Made by a program: the position numbers and the translations under genes. The notes beneath the pieces are model-generated. The model was not told the DNA's origin. It did no database searches and worked only from the letters and a program-made list of their open reading frames with translations. 64,000 bases of DNA from Actinobacillus lignieresii (GTDB lineage Bacteria > Pseudomonadota > Gammaproteobacteria > Enterobacterales > Pasteurellaceae): positions 1,758,501 through 1,822,500 of the forward strand of contig NZ_UFRM01000001.1 in assembly GCF_900444945.1 (NCBI RefSeq), given 5' to 3'. How positions within the stretch are numbered: position 1 is the stretch's first letter; each line of letters begins with the position of its first letter. Shown in pieces: positions 19,893 to 30,253 of the stretch.

Positions 19893-21846
19893 TATTTGTC
19901 TGTCCCTCTTCAAGCGGTTGAATTTGCTCGATATTTTGCAACAGTTCTGATGTTCCCATCGGTTCTTTTAAGGTTTTTCTTAACGCAAAATCCATCACTT
20001 GGCGAGCCACCGGCGCTGCATTCGAACCGCCGCCGCCCGCATTTTCTAAAATAATCGCTACCGAAACTTTCGGCTCTTCATACGGCGCATAACTGATAAA
20101 CCACGCATGGTCGTGCAGCTCTTTTTTCAGCGCATTTTTATTGTACTTACCGCCGTTTAAGTTAAACACCTGCGCCGTACCGCTTTTACCCGCCGCTCGA
20201 TAAAACGAACCGCCGGCTTTGCGCCCCGTACCGTTTGCCGCATTAATTACGTTGTACATTCCGAATTTCGCCACTTGCCAAAAACGCTCGGGCACGTCTT
20301 GAATATCTTCATATAACAGCGGATCTTTGTAAGGCTCGGTTTTATCGCTGCCGATGACTTCCATCATCAAATGCGGCGTGTTTACACGACCGTTATTAAT
20401 TAAGATCGCTTGTGCTTTCGCTACCTGTAACGGCGTTGCAATCCAATAACCTTGCCCGATACCGACCGGAATCGTATCGCCCTGAACCCAAGATTTTTTA
20501 TGACGGCGTTGTTTCCACTCACGATTCGGATATACGCCGGCGGATTCTTCAAAAATATCAATCCCCGTTTTCTGTCCGAAGCCGAATTTACGCATCCACT
20601 CCGACATTTTATCGATACCGGTATCATAAGCGAGCTGATAGAAGAACGTATCGGAAGACTCGGTAATCGCTTTATTCACATTAGTCGAGCCGTGACCGCC
20701 TTTTTTCCAATCTCGGTAACGTTGTGTCGTCCCCGGCAAAATCCAAAAACCCGGGTCATAAATCGCATTTTGCGGTGTAATTTTTCCTTCCGCCAATCCC
20801 ATTACCGCATAAAACGGTTTTACTGTCGAAGCCGGCGGATACGTCCCTTGTGTCGCTCGGCTATATAACGGACGAGCCGGATCTTCCAATAAACGTTTAT
20901 AATCCGCTCCCGATACGCCGCCGACAAATAAATTATTGTCGTAGCTCGGGTTGGTAACCATCGCCAATACGCTGCTATCACGCGGGTCAAGCACTACGAC
21001 CGAACCTTTTTGATCACCGAGTAAATTCTGAATATATTGCTGTAATTCCACATCAATGGTTAAACGAATACTACTGCCCGCTACACCCGGTTGATCACGC
21101 AATTTGCGAATCACTTTGCCTCGGTTATTGATTTCCACTTCCTCAAAGCCGGTTTGTCCGTGTAATTGGTCTTCATAATATTTCTCAATGCCCAATTTAC
21201 CCATATCGTGCGAACCGGCATAATTACCGAACTTACCCTCTTCTTCGAGCTTTTTCTTATCTCTTTCGTTGATTTTCGCCACATAACCGAGAATATGGGT
21301 CAAGGTTTCGCCGTAAGGATAATTACGCTTGTAATACGCCTGTACGTCTAAACTCGGGAAACGATATTGATTTACCGCAAAACGCGCCATTTGTTCCTCG
21401 TTTAAATTGCCTTTTAATAAAATCGGCGTATAGCGAGAAGTACGTTTTTTCTCTTTACGGAACGCTTCCACATCTTCGTCGGTCAGCCCGACGACATCAC
21501 GCAATTCGACTAACGTTTCTTCTAGGTTTTCCGTTTTTTCAGGAATGATATAAAGCCCGAAATAGGTAATATTTTCGGCTAATACTTTACCGTTGCGGTC
21601 GTAGATCAAGCCGCGAGTCGGAGGGACAGGTAATAGTTTGATACGGTTACCGTTGGAACGCGTTTGGTAGTCGTCATAATTTACCACTTGTAAATGATAC
21701 AGGTTGGTTAATAACACGCCCGTAAGCACCAATACTCCAAGAAATGCGACCAATGCACGACGAGCAAACAGATTGCTCTCCGCTTGTCCGTCCCGCACTT
21801 TTTCACGAGGTTTTGGATTGGTTAATTTTCCGAGTTTACCAAACAT
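19885..21846 (-). CDS. mrdA: Penicillin-binding protein 2
   Basis: A 653-residue class B transpeptidase with one N-terminal membrane segment (residues ~29-48), a pedestal domain and a transpeptidase domain with STVK ([10 protein letters not shown]), SSD (ESSDTFF) and KSGTAQ motifs. It cross-links side-wall peptidoglycan with RodA, whose gene overlaps its end. Confidence 0.96.
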   Translation of the reverse strand: MFGKLGKLTNPKPREKVRDGQAESNLFARRALVAFLGVLVLTGVLLTNLYHLQVVNYDDYQTRSNGNRIKLLPVPPTRGLIYDRNGKVLAENITYFGLYIIPEKTENLEETLVELRDVVGLTDEDVEAFRKEKKRTSRYTPILLKGNLNEEQMARFAVNQYRFPSLDVQAYYKRNYPYGETLTHILGYVAKINERDKKKLEEEGKFGNYAGSHDMGKLGIEKYYEDQLHGQTGFEEVEINNRGKVIRKLRDQPGVAGSSIRLTIDVELQQYIQNLLGDQKGSVVVLDPRDSSVLAMVTNPSYDNNLFVGGVSGADYKRLLEDPARPLYSRATQGTYPPASTVKPFYAVMGLAEGKITPQNAIYDPGFWILPGTTQRYRDWKKGGHGSTNVNKAITESSDTFFYQLAYDTGIDKMSEWMRKFGFGQKTGIDIFEESAGVYPNREWKQRRHKKSWVQGDTIPVGIGQGYWIATPLQVAKAQAILINNGRVNTPHLMMEVIGSDKTEPYKDPLLYEDIQDVPERFWQVAKFGMYNVINAANGTGRKAGGSFYRAAGKSGTAQVFNLNGGKYNKNALKKELHDHAWFISYAPYEEPKVSVAIILENAGGGGSNAAPVARQVMDFALRKTLKEPMGTSELLQNIEQIQPLEEGQTNNE

Positions 21847-21928
21847 TGTTTATCTCATTTTGTTCTCTAGCGAACGGAACAAGCGGTCAAAATTTTGGCA
21901 TTTTTTACCATGTCCGTTCGAGATCAAG

Positions 21929-22396
21929 CTATTCTCGATGATAAGGGTGATTTGTTGTCAGTGACCACGCACGATATAAACTTTCAGCAACAATTACGCG
22001 CACCATCGGATGCGGTAAGGTTAGCGGCGAAAGCGACCAACTTTGTTCCGCAGCGGCTTTACATTCCGGAGAAAGTCCTTCCGGCCCGCCGATTAACAAA
22101 CATACGTCTCGTCCGTCATTTTTCCATGCTTCCAATTGGCTCGCCAATTGTTCGGTTGTCCAAGGCTTGCCCGGAATATCCAAGGTCACAACTTTGCCTT
22201 TACCGGCGGCGGCTAACATCGCTTTGCCTTCTTGCTCTAAAATGCGTTTAATATCCGCATTTTTGCCGCGTTTACCGGCGGGAATCTCAATCAGTTCAAA
22301 CGGCATATCTTTGGGGAAACGGCGTTGGTATTCTTCAAAACCGACCTTTACCCAATCCGGCATTTTTTGCCCGACCGCAATTAATTGTATTTTCAT
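21929..22396 (-). CDS. rlmH: 23S rRNA pseudouridine-1915 N3-methyltransferase
   Basis: A 155-residue SPOUT methyltransferase (YbeA). [15 protein letters not shown] opens it; [14 protein letters not shown] [12 protein letters not shown] is the SAM knot loop, and the C-terminus [17 protein letters not shown] is conserved. It is followed by mrdA and preceded by rsfS as in E. coli. Confidence 0.96.
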   Translation of the reverse strand: MKIQLIAVGQKMPDWVKVGFEEYQRRFPKDMPFELIEIPAGKRGKNADIKRILEQEGKAMLAAAGKGKVVTLDIPGKPWTTEQLASQLEAWKNDGRDVCLLIGGPEGLSPECKAAAEQSWSLSPLTLPHPMVRVIVAESLYRAWSLTTNHPYHRE

Positions 22397-22418
22397 TGTG
22401 CCACCACGAAAATGACGA

Positions 22419-22733
22419 TTATGCCCACAGTTTTTCTAATTGATACATTTCACGGGCATCCGCTTGTAATAAATGCACAATCGCTTGACCGAAATCGACC
22501 ACGATCCAATCGGCGACCGCTTTACCTTCTTCGCCAAACACTTCAAAGCCCGCTTGTTTTGCTTCCGCACTTAAACGATCGGCGGTTGAAGCCACGTGAC
22601 GTACCGAAGTACCGGTTGCGATAATCATGGTATCGGTAATGCTCGATTTACCACGCACGTCAATCGCTAAAATATCTTGCGCTTTTAAATCATCTAAAGT
22701 TTTCGTTAAAAATTCGACTAAATTCTGTTCCAC
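22419..22733 (-). CDS. rsfS: Ribosomal silencing factor
   Basis: A 104-residue Iojap/RsfS protein that binds L14 and blocks subunit joining in starvation. I start it at a GTG (22733, VEQNLVEFL); the 80 upstream residues of the open frame are not family sequence. Conserved blocks are [25 protein letters not shown] and ADWIVVDFG. Confidence 0.92.
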   Translation of the reverse strand: MEQNLVEFLTKTLDDLKAQDILAIDVRGKSSITDTMIIATGTSVRHVASTADRLSAEAKQAGFEVFGEEGKAVADWIVVDFGQAIVHLLQADAREMYQLEKLWA

Positions 22734-22818
22734 GTTCGGTTCTCTTTCAAATTTACTAAAAATACAAACGTTAAATTTTAACACAAATTCGTTACAATAT
22801 AACAAATAGACAAAAGTA

Positions 22819-22860
22819 AAGCGGTCGTATTTGCAAATTTTTTTACCAATACGACCGCTT
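22819..22860 (-). terminator. Paired uptake-sequence hairpin upstream of rsfS
   Basis: AAGCGGTCGTAT (22819-22830) and ATACGACCGCTT (22849-22860) make a 12-bp perfect stem. It lies just after the higA stop on the minus strand, separating the toxin-antitoxin pair from rsfS. Confidence 0.6.
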
Positions 22861-22873
22861 GTCTTTAACCGGC

Positions 22874-23182
22874 TTAGAATTGTGCCATTTGTTCTAATAA
22901 TTGCGGAGATTTGTCCACCATACGTAGTAAAAGTACCGCTTGTGGATTCGGTTTGGTTTTGCCTTGCTCCCACCCTTGATAAGTCCGCACGGAAGTATGC
23001 AATTTATGCGCAAAAACCGCTTGTGATAGATTTAATTTTTCTCGAATCGATTTAACTTCGGATGGACTAAGTTCTATCGGTTCAGGCTTTTCTAATACCG
23101 TAGTTCGCAGGGTGATTTTGCCTTGAAGGTATTGTTCTAAGGCTTCCGCCCCTTCCATTAGATCATCAAATAAACGTCCCAT
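22874..23182 (-). CDS. higA: HigA-type antitoxin / XRE regulator
   Basis: A 102-residue protein with a helix-turn-helix in its C-terminal half (IREKLNLSQAVFAHKLHTSV, then RTYQGWEQGKTKPNPQA). The N-terminal ~40 residues are the probable toxin-binding region. Its ATG touches the toxin stop codon, with an AGGGAG site inside the toxin end. The toxin-first order and HTH antitoxin are the HigBA pattern. It probably represses its own promoter at 23525-23660. Confidence 0.85.
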   Translation of the reverse strand: MGRLFDDLMEGAEALEQYLQGKITLRTTVLEKPEPIELSPSEVKSIREKLNLSQAVFAHKLHTSVRTYQGWEQGKTKPNPQAVLLLRMVDKSPQLLEQMAQF

Positions 23183-23524
23183 TTATAGCTCCCTATCCGC
23201 AATATTTTTTAAATGTTCCAATACTTTAGAAAATGCTTTTCTTTCCATTGAATTCAAATCTATTTTTCTTGATTTGTTATACCCTGTAAATAACCAAATT
23301 TGTGATCCTCTAACATAATAGTAGTAAATCACTCTGGCACCACCTTTCTTCCCCCTTGATTGGGTTGATATACGAATTTTTCGTAAACCGTTTATGCCTT
23401 GAACAATATCTCCAGCTTCGGGATTATTCATTAAATATTCTTGAAATTCACGATAATCATCATCTGTTAAATTTTCATAACGAAATTTATTAAAAGGTGG
23501 TAATTCTACAAAAACTAACTTCAC
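23183..23524 (-). CDS. higB: HigB/RelE-type toxin
   Basis: A 113-residue RelE-superfamily protein, probably a ribosome-dependent mRNA endonuclease. It shows the fold's core pattern GLRKIRISTQSRGKKGGARVI (stopping at basic residues), YYYYVRGSQIWLFTGYNKS and a helical end. The gene is directly followed by higA. The pair is an insertion relative to the conserved neighbours mutS and rsfS. Confidence 0.82.
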   Translation of the reverse strand: MKLVFVELPPFNKFRYENLTDDDYREFQEYLMNNPEAGDIVQGINGLRKIRISTQSRGKKGGARVIYYYYVRGSQIWLFTGYNKSRKIDLNSMERKAFSKVLEHLKNIADREL

Positions 23525-23670
23525 ATTTTCCTCACTATACGCTTAAAGCGTATGGTTTTCAACCAATGAAAGATAGCTTATAAGTGTTTAAGTAACATAC
23601 AACTTGATTATTCTTTTTTTGCGATCAAGATCGAAAAATCAACTGATTAATAATCACTCAACAAAAAATA

Positions 23671-23694
23671 AGGCTAGTGAAAACTCACTAGCCT
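23671..23694 (-). terminator. Terminator after mutS
   Basis: AGGCTAGTGA (23671-23680) and TCACTAGCCT (23685-23694) form a 10-bp stem with AAAC loop. A-run before and T-run after give poly-U on both strands; it lies 10 bases past the mutS stop. Confidence 0.9.
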
Positions 23695-23703
23695 TTTTTG
23701 CGG

Positions 23704-26298
23704 TTAAGCCATTAATTTCTTCAAACGGTACAACTCATCCAATGCTTGGCGGGGGGTGAGTTCATCTGGGTCGATGCTCATTAATGCTTTTTCCACGTCA
23801 CTTTGTTGTACAACAAGCGGTTGAATTTGCGGTGTTTCTTGCAAATCAGCACCGAATAATAAATCGCCTTGCGGGTTATCGTGCGCTTCTTTGGTTTGTA
23901 ATGAGATTTCTTCCAAATGCGCTAAACGCTGTTTCGCCAATTGAATCACCTGTTTCGGCACACCGGCAAGCGCCGCTACTGCCAAACCATAACTTTTACT
24001 TGCCGCACCTTCTTGTACGCTGTGCATAAACACGATGGAATCCTGATGTTCTCGGGCATCTAAATGCACGTTCGCTACACCTTTTAACTGACTTGGTAAA
24101 CTGGTCAGCTCAAAATAGTGCGTCGCAAATAAGGTGAGCGATTGAGTTTTCTTTGCTAACCATTCGGCACACGCCCACGCCAGCGATAAACCGTCATAAG
24201 TTGAAGTACCACGCCCGATTTCATCGATCAGCACTAAGCTGTTTTCGGTTGCCTGATGCAGAATATTCGCCATTTCGGTCATTTCCACCATAAAAGTCGA
24301 ACGGCCTGAGGCTAAATCATCACTTGCGCCGATACGGGTAAAAATTCGGTCTAACGCACCGATTTCCGCACCATCCGCCGGCACAAAACTGCCGATATAC
24401 GCCATTAGACTGATCAATGCAATTTGACGCATATAGGTACTTTTACCGCCCATATTCGGGCCGGTTACCACCAATAAATGACGTTGTGCATTTAAGAATA
24501 CCGGATTAGCAATAAACGGATCTTTCAATACTTGCTCCACCACCGGATGGCGACCGCCTTTGATATTCACGCCTCGTTGTAAGCTGAACGTCGGACGCAC
24601 ATAGTTCAAACTTTCCGCACGCTCAGCAAGATTGGTCAGTACGTCTAATTCGGACAATGCCATCGCCGCCAACTGCAATTCGCCCAAACGCGGCATAAGT
24701 AAATCGAACAACTCATCATAAAGTTGCTTTTCTAACGCCAATGATGCACCTTTTGCTTTCAGCGCCTTATCTTCATAAGTTTTCAACTCGGGAATAATAT
24801 AACGCTCGGCATTTTTTAAGGTTTGGCGACGGACATAGTGCATCGGGGCTTTATGCGCTTGCCCTTGGCTAATTTGAATATAGTAGCCGTGCACCGCATT
24901 AAAGCCGATTTTAAGCGTATCAATACCAGTTGCTTCTCTTTCTCGAATTTCGAGATTTTCCAAATATTGCGTTGCACCGGCAGAAAGCTCACGCCATTCG
25001 TCCAATTCCGCATTGTAACCTGCGGCAATGACACCACCGTCACGAATTAATTGTGGAGGCGTTTCAATAATCGCACGTTCAAGCAGTGCGTGTAATTCTC
25101 TGAAATCGCCTATTTGTGCCACAAGTGTATCAAGCGAAGTGGTCAAATGTTTCGCATTTTTTGCAATATCAGGCAATTGCGCCAAGGCTGTACGTAAACG
25201 AGTTAAATCACGAGGGCGAGCCGAGCGCAATGCAACACGAGCAAGGATTCTCTCCATATCACCGACATTTTGGAGTAACGGCTGAAGTGGTTCGATACAT
25301 TGCTCTTTTTGTAAAGTGTCAATTATATCTTGACGCTTCTTCAACTTTTCTAGGTCACGAATCGGTTGATGAATCCAGCGTTTCAGCAAACGGCTGCCCA
25401 TTGGAGTAACACATTTATCTAAAACTGCCGCTAACGTATTTTCCGTTCCGCCGGCTAAATTCTGGGTCAGTTCTAAGTTACGGCGAGTTGCCGCATCCAG
25501 CAAAATAGTGTCACTATTTTGCGCCAAATGAATACTATTGATATGCGGTAAGGCGGTACGTTGCGTTTCTTGTGCATAGTGTAAAACACAACCCGCCGCA
25601 CATAATGCCACCACGGCTTTTTCCACCCCAAAACCAGCTAAACTTTGTGTACCGAATTGGCGATTTAATAAATTAATTGCCGTGACTAACTCAAACTCCC
25701 ATACCGGACGGCGGCGTAAACCTTTATAATTATTTAAAATTTTAGCGGCAGAAAAATCTTCCGCATAGAGAATTTCCGCCGGTTGTAAGCGTTGTAATTC
25801 GGCAGCAAGCGCTTCTTTATTTGGTAATTCGGTAATTAAAAAACGACCGGAAGTCATATCTAGCGTAGCAATCGCAAACACGCCCTTTTCTTCGTAAATC
25901 GCTGCAACTAAATTGTCCTGTCGTTCTGGCAATAACGCTTCATCACTTACGGTACCGGGGGTAACGATGCGTACCACTTTACGTTCAACCGGGCCTTTAC
26001 TGGTTGCCGGATCGCCAATCTGCTCACAAATCGCCACAGATTCGCCCAATGCGACCAATTTGGCTAAATAGCCTTCTACCGCATGATACGGCACGCCAGC
26101 CATCGGAATCGGCTCACCTGCCGATGCGCCTCGCTTGGTCAAAGAAATATCTAACAACGCCGCCGCTTTTTTAGCGTCGTCATAAAACAACTCGTAAAAA
26201 TCGCCCATACGGTAGAACAACAAAATATCGGGATTTTGCGCTTTAAGTTGCAAATATTGCGCCATCATCGGCGTGTGCTTAGAAAGATCTTGAGTCAT
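23704..26298 (-). CDS. mutS: DNA mismatch repair protein MutS
   Basis: An 864-residue MutS. The mismatch-probing Phe-x-Glu is in [11 protein letters not shown] (residues ~32-42). The ATPase has Walker [14 protein letters not shown], Walker [16 protein letters not shown] and the FATHYFELT switch; a short C-terminal tetramerisation region ends the protein. It binds mismatches and recruits MutL. Monocistronic by its flanks. Confidence 0.98.
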   Translation of the reverse strand: MTQDLSKHTPMMAQYLQLKAQNPDILLFYRMGDFYELFYDDAKKAAALLDISLTKRGASAGEPIPMAGVPYHAVEGYLAKLVALGESVAICEQIGDPATSKGPVERKVVRIVTPGTVSDEALLPERQDNLVAAIYEEKGVFAIATLDMTSGRFLITELPNKEALAAELQRLQPAEILYAEDFSAAKILNNYKGLRRRPVWEFELVTAINLLNRQFGTQSLAGFGVEKAVVALCAAGCVLHYAQETQRTALPHINSIHLAQNSDTILLDAATRRNLELTQNLAGGTENTLAAVLDKCVTPMGSRLLKRWIHQPIRDLEKLKKRQDIIDTLQKEQCIEPLQPLLQNVGDMERILARVALRSARPRDLTRLRTALAQLPDIAKNAKHLTTSLDTLVAQIGDFRELHALLERAIIETPPQLIRDGGVIAAGYNAELDEWRELSAGATQYLENLEIREREATGIDTLKIGFNAVHGYYIQISQGQAHKAPMHYVRRQTLKNAERYIIPELKTYEDKALKAKGASLALEKQLYDELFDLLMPRLGELQLAAMALSELDVLTNLAERAESLNYVRPTFSLQRGVNIKGGRHPVVEQVLKDPFIANPVFLNAQRHLLVVTGPNMGGKSTYMRQIALISLMAYIGSFVPADGAEIGALDRIFTRIGASDDLASGRSTFMVEMTEMANILHQATENSLVLIDEIGRGTSTYDGLSLAWACAEWLAKKTQSLTLFATHYFELTSLPSQLKGVANVHLDAREHQDSIVFMHSVQEGAASKSYGLAVAALAGVPKQVIQLAKQRLAHLEEISLQTKEAHDNPQGDLLFGADLQETPQIQPLVVQQSDVEKALMSIDPDELTPRQALDELYRLKKLMA

Positions 26299-26410
26299 GG
26301 CTTCGCAGTTAAGTTAGTCAAAATTGGCAGTTAGTGTAACAGATTGAAGGAGTGGAAAAAACTGCGAGGCGCAAAAGGAATAATTAGGGAAATGTTCAGA
26401 TAAATGACAC

Positions 26411-26453
26411 AAGCGGTCTAAATTTGCAAAAATTTTGCTAATTTAAACCGCTT
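26411..26453 (-). terminator. Paired uptake-sequence hairpin after the amino-acid ABC ATPase gene
   Basis: AAGCGGTCTAAAT (26411-26423) and ATTTAAACCGCTT (26441-26453) pair over 13 positions with one mismatch. It follows the stop of the ABC ATPase gene by about 10 bases. Confidence 0.6.
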
Positions 26454-26463
26454 ATCAGAAGGA

Positions 26464-27213
26464 TTAATCCGCACGAATTTGATGTAAGAAGCGTTTAGTA
26501 CGTTCGTGTTGCGGATTTTGGAAAAGTTGTGCCGGCGAACCTTGCTCGACAATTTCCCCTCCGTCCATCACAACCACCACATCCGCCACATCTAATGCGA
26601 ATTTGATTTCGTGCGTAACCACCACCATTGTCCAGCCTTCTACCGCCAATTCTTTCATGGTATTCAACACGTCTTGTACCAATTCCGGGTCAAGCGCCGA
26701 AGTCGGTTCGTCAAATAACATCAATTCCGGTTGAATCGCTAATGCACGAGCAATGCCGACCCGCTGTTGCTGACCGCCGGAGAGTTGGAACGGATAAAGC
26801 AAGGCTTTATCGGATAAACCGACTTTTGCCAGTAATTTCTCGGCTTCCGCTTTAGCTTGTTCCGGCTTTTTACCTTGCACGAATACCGGACCTTCCATCA
26901 CATTTTCCAATGCGGTTTTATGTGGAAATAAGTTGTAATTTTGGAACACCATACCCGATTTACGGCGTAAGGCAAGAATCTGTTTTTTGATGTTCTTTGC
27001 CGAAAAATCCACGCTTAACGGCTCTGAACCGTCAAACGTGATTGTGCCTTGCTCCGGCATTTCCAACGCATTTAAACAGCGTAAAAACGTGGTTTTACCG
27101 GAACCGGACGGCCCGAGAATCACCACTACCTGACCTTTTTTAATTTCCAGATCGATGCCACGTAAAATCGTGTTGTCGCCAAAGGTTTTATGAATATTGC
27201 TAATTTTGATCAT
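26464..27213 (-). CDS. Polar amino-acid (probably cystine-type) ABC importer ATPase
   Basis: A 249-residue GlnQ/TcyN class ATPase: Walker A GPSGSGKTTFLR, signature LSGGQQQRVGIARAL, Walker B LMLFDEPTSALDPE, switch VVTHE. It pairs with the permease 21 bases upstream. Substrate is inferred as sulfur amino acid from the family and from the MetJ-type operator ahead of the operon. There is no adjacent binding-protein gene. Confidence 0.88.
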   Translation of the reverse strand: MIKISNIHKTFGDNTILRGIDLEIKKGQVVVILGPSGSGKTTFLRCLNALEMPEQGTITFDGSEPLSVDFSAKNIKKQILALRRKSGMVFQNYNLFPHKTALENVMEGPVFVQGKKPEQAKAEAEKLLAKVGLSDKALLYPFQLSGGQQQRVGIARALAIQPELMLFDEPTSALDPELVQDVLNTMKELAVEGWTMVVVTHEIKFALDVADVVVVMDGGEIVEQGSPAQLFQNPQHERTKRFLHQIRAD

Positions 27214-27234
27214 CTTGTTTTCCGTGGTTAGCTA

Positions 27235-27951
27235 TTATTTCGCCACAAAGCGGTTAAAACGGTGTTCCAATTTTGCTTGAATCAAGAACAGCACCCAGCA
27301 GAAACACCAGTAAATTAAACCCGCCTCAATATATACCGGCAAGAAGTCGTAGGACATATTCGCCATTTGTTGTGCGACACGGAACATTTCCGTTACTGTC
27401 ACCACAGAAGCTAATGAAGTATCTTTAAACAAACCGATAAACGTATTACTTAACGGCGGCACTGCGACTCGAATTGCTTGCGGTGCAATAATCCGGCGGA
27501 AGGTTTGCATATAAGTCATACCGATGGTATAACCGGCTTCCCATTGCCCTTTCGGCACGGAAGAAATCGCCGCGCGCACGGTTTCCGAACCGTATGCACC
27601 GATATTCAGCGAGAAACCGATAATCGCCGCCGGAATCGGATCAATATATACACCGATCGCCGGCAAGCCGTAAAACACCACTGAGATTTGCACCAACATC
27701 GGCGTGCCTCGAATAATTGAGATATACACTTTCACAATTGCAAGTGCAATGCGGTGTAGCATACCGTTTACCGGCGTCACTCGAATTAAAGCGACACCAA
27801 CCGCAATCGCCATACCGATAATAAAAGAAGCGATTGCTAGCGGAATAGAAACCAAGACCGCCGCTTCAACCATTGGGAAGAAGGCATCCATCACCAGTTT
27901 CACACGCGCTTCATCCATAAATGGAATTTGCAATAATAAATTTTCTAACAC
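27235..27951 (-). CDS. Polar amino-acid (probably cystine-type) ABC importer permease
   Basis: A 238-residue HisM/TcyL class permease with about five membrane segments. The cytoplasmic EAA loop is present as GYTIGMTYMQTFRRIIAPQA, and IRGTPMLVQI is a family mark. It is the first gene of a two-gene operon with the ATPase; a MetJ-like operator lies 58-73 bases upstream of its start. Confidence 0.88.
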   Translation of the reverse strand: MLENLLLQIPFMDEARVKLVMDAFFPMVEAAVLVSIPLAIASFIIGMAIAVGVALIRVTPVNGMLHRIALAIVKVYISIIRGTPMLVQISVVFYGLPAIGVYIDPIPAAIIGFSLNIGAYGSETVRAAISSVPKGQWEAGYTIGMTYMQTFRRIIAPQAIRVAVPPLSNTFIGLFKDTSLASVVTVTEMFRVAQQMANMSYDFLPVYIEAGLIYWCFCWVLFLIQAKLEHRFNRFVAK

Positions 27952-28008
27952 AAGTTTTCCTAATTGAAATGTAATAAATTGAATTTTAAGGGATATAAAT
28001 AGAAATGT

Positions 28009-28024
28009 ACACGTCTAGACGTCT
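28009..28024 (-). promoter_or_regulatory. MetJ-type operator (tandem met boxes)
   Basis: ACACGTCT followed directly by AGACGTCT gives two adjacent 8-mers matching the met box AGACGTCT at 7/8 and 8/8. It sits upstream of the ABC permease start (27951) and downstream of the cyuA-like gene. MetJ with S-adenosylmethionine would repress the transporter. Identification is by motif only. Confidence 0.7.
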
Positions 28025-28035
28025 AAATAAAAAAT

Positions 28036-28077
28036 AAGCGGTAAAATTTGTTAAAATTTAGACAAATTCTACCGCTT
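28036..28077 (-). terminator. Paired uptake-sequence hairpin after the cysteine desulfidase gene
   Basis: AAGCGGTAAAATTTGT (28036-28051) pairs with ACAAATTCTACCGCTT (28062-28077) over 16 positions with one mismatch. It follows the desulfidase stop and isolates the transporter operon. Confidence 0.65.
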
Positions 28078-28099
28078 GTTACCTTTCAATATTTACCGA

Positions 28100-29398
28100 T
28101 TATACGTTTTTCGGTTTGCTCACCATAATCTCAATCACTTGGCGATCAGTATATTGCATACTGCGGGAAGCAATCGCACAAAGGTTATTGATTGAACGGT
28201 CGATTTGGTGTTCGACAATCCCTTCGTTACCAGTCACTTGGGTGTCGTCCAATGCCATTAAAATCGATTTATAACTGGAACTCACACTGGTTGAAACTTT
28301 CATCGCGCAGCTATTTGCCGCACCGTCACAAATAATGCCGCTAATATCACCGATCATACTGCTGATTGCCATACTGATCGCTTCAAATTTACCGGTCAGC
28401 AACCAAGCCACACCGGCACAGCTACCCATAGCCGCTGTGGTTACCGCACATAACGCCGAGAGTTTCGGTAATTTACTATGAATATAAATCGCCATTAAAT
28501 GCGAAAGAAATAAAGCACGAATCAGCTGTTCTTCGCCAGCGGCTACATGGCGAGCGACCACGACTACCGGCATTGTCGCAGTAATGCCTTGGTTGCCGGA
28601 ACCGGAATTGCTCATCGCCGGTAAGTTTGCCCCACCCATACGTGCGTCACTGGCGGCGGTGGTTTCAATCACGATTCGATTTAATAAATCATCACTAATT
28701 AATCCTTTACCGATTTGTTTCTGCAAAGTTCGTCCGATATGTAAACCATAATCTTGATTCAGCCCTTCTTGTGAAAGCGCACTATTTAAAATTGCCGCCT
28801 GTTGAATAAAGCAAATCTTCTCCAATTCCACATTTAAAGAAAAATCATAAATATCTTTCGCATTTAAGTTTGCGAAAACATTTTCCGCATTGTCACTTTC
28901 CACCGCACAAGGTTTGGAAAACAGTAATTCGCCGTTTTTCTCAATATAAATCACATTGGTATGATGAGCGGCGATACGTACTTTCACTTGCTGATCGGCA
29001 TTAAACAGTGTGGCTTCGGAATAGAGAATATGTTCGGTATCGGAAATACTGACTTCGATTTTGTGATCATGAATCATTTGTTTCGCTTGTGCCACTTGCT
29101 CGTTGGTAATATGTTTAAGCACTTCCAATCCGCCATTCGGATCACCGCCGATTGCCCCGATTGCCGCCGCCATGGTTAAACCGACCGTACCCGTCCCGGG
29201 AACGGTTACCCCCATACCGTTTTTCATCAAATTCGGCGAAACTTTAGCTTCGATACGATCAGGTAACGCCCCTAAATACTGACGAGCTACAGCCGCTGCT
29301 AATGCCAAAGAAACAGGTTCGGTACAACCCAGTGCCGGTACAACTTCTTGTTGTACGGTGGCAATAATCGCTTGTTCTAATTCCGATTTAAATTTCAT
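28100..29398 (-). CDS. cyuA: L-cysteine desulfidase family protein (CyuA/YhaM, UPF0597)
   Basis: A 432-residue protein of the serine-dehydratase-alpha-like family containing E. coli CyuA (YhaM). Conserved Cys clusters are [13 protein letters not shown] near the N-terminus, and [11 protein letters not shown] with [13 protein letters not shown] near residues 330-370, the expected iron-sulfur ligands. The reaction would be cysteine to pyruvate, sulfide and ammonia. It precedes a sulfur amino-acid transporter operon, consistent with cyst(e)ine use, though a hairpin separates the two. Confidence 0.85.
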   Translation of the reverse strand: MKFKSELEQAIIATVQQEVVPALGCTEPVSLALAAAVARQYLGALPDRIEAKVSPNLMKNGMGVTVPGTGTVGLTMAAAIGAIGGDPNGGLEVLKHITNEQVAQAKQMIHDHKIEVSISDTEHILYSEATLFNADQQVKVRIAAHHTNVIYIEKNGELLFSKPCAVESDNAENVFANLNAKDIYDFSLNVELEKICFIQQAAILNSALSQEGLNQDYGLHIGRTLQKQIGKGLISDDLLNRIVIETTAASDARMGGANLPAMSNSGSGNQGITATMPVVVVARHVAAGEEQLIRALFLSHLMAIYIHSKLPKLSALCAVTTAAMGSCAGVAWLLTGKFEAISMAISSMIGDISGIICDGAANSCAMKVSTSVSSSYKSILMALDDTQVTGNEGIVEHQIDRSINNLCAIASRSMQYTDRQVIEIMVSKPKNV

Positions 29399-29680
29399 TT
29401 AATTTTCTATCCTTAATTATTGATCAGTTATGTTGTTATTATAAATTTTAAAAAATACGACCGAGATAAAATTTTACTAAAAAAGCCGCAACATACTCCA
29501 CCGTTTCATAAGATGATTTTCATTCATCGTTATCCGTTTTAAGTTTTAGCTAAAAATCGGCGGAAAATGACCGCTTTTTGATTTAGGTCTAACCGCTACC
29601 CCATCTTGATTATAGAGCTACTAAATCTCCAAATTTATAATTCCTACTAATTTAATCAACTATATTATTAGGAGTTTACG

Positions 29681-30175
29681 ATGTCCGTTTTAACTGATAA
29701 AGATTGGCGTACTGCCCCGCTTGGTGAAATTATTGATTTTATTATCCCTCGTTTTCACGATACACATCGCAACCAATTACCGATCCTGATTGAATTGGCG
29801 GAAAAAGTGGAATCCGTTCACGCAGATAGTGCTGATTGCCCGAAAGGTTTAGCGGAACTTATTCGTAAAGTTTATGCGGATTTAGTGAATCATATGATGA
29901 AGGAAGAACAAATTCTGTTCCCATTGATTAAATCGGGTAGAGGAAAAATGGCTGCGGCACCGATTTCCGTAATGGAAGCTGAACACGATGAAGCCGGTAA
30001 TGATGTCGAAGAGATGCAAAAACTGACCAATAACTTCACTCCGCCAGAAGGTGCTTGCACATCTTGGCGTAATTTATATCAAGGCTTACAAGAATTTGCC
30101 ACCGATTTAGATGCGCACGTAGATTTGGAAAATAATAATTTATTCCCTCGTGCATTAGCAGGTGAGCAGCCTTAA
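29681..30175 (+). CDS. Short Ric/YtfE-like diiron (hemerythrin) protein
   Basis: A 164-residue hemerythrin-like protein, homologous to the C-terminal two-thirds of YtfE/Ric/ScdA (iron-sulfur repair after nitric oxide stress). The likely diiron ligands are present in FHDTHR, VNHMMKEEQILFP, EAEHDEAG and DAHVDLENNNLFPR. The family's N-terminal ~60-residue ScdA_N domain with its CCGG motif is absent: the protein starts exactly where KDWRSAPL begins in YtfE. An AGGAG site 8 bases ahead of the ATG supports a genuine start rather than a frameshift. Confidence 0.85.
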   Translation: MSVLTDKDWRTAPLGEIIDFIIPRFHDTHRNQLPILIELAEKVESVHADSADCPKGLAELIRKVYADLVNHMMKEEQILFPLIKSGRGKMAAAPISVMEAEHDEAGNDVEEMQKLTNNFTPPEGACTSWRNLYQGLQEFATDLDAHVDLENNNLFPRALAGEQP

Positions 30176-30181
30176 TAGAAA

Positions 30182-30239
30182 ACAAGCGGTTGATTTTAAA
30201 GAAAAATTTGCAAAACTCTTGCAAAAATCAACCGTTTGT
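30182..30239. terminator. Paired uptake-sequence hairpin after the Ric-like gene
   Basis: ACAAGCGGTTGATTTT (30182-30197) pairs with AAAATCAACCGTTTGT (30224-30239), 16 positions with one mismatch, between convergent genes. Confidence 0.65.
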
Positions 30240-30253
30240 ATCTCATTCACAAA

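Noticed and set aside
19892..19913. TTG start adding seven residues to RodA
   Set aside because: The ATG at 19892 has a better placed GAGGGA site and gives the usual length.
29510..29531. Possible NsrR operator
   Set aside because: The arms are only 5 bp and the ATG-to-CAT distance is 15 instead of 17; kept only as a remark.
29399..29680. Possible frameshifted ScdA_N domain upstream of the Ric-like gene
   Set aside because: No CCGG-type motif or similar protein sequence is visible in the three forward frames, and the ribosome site fits the short start.
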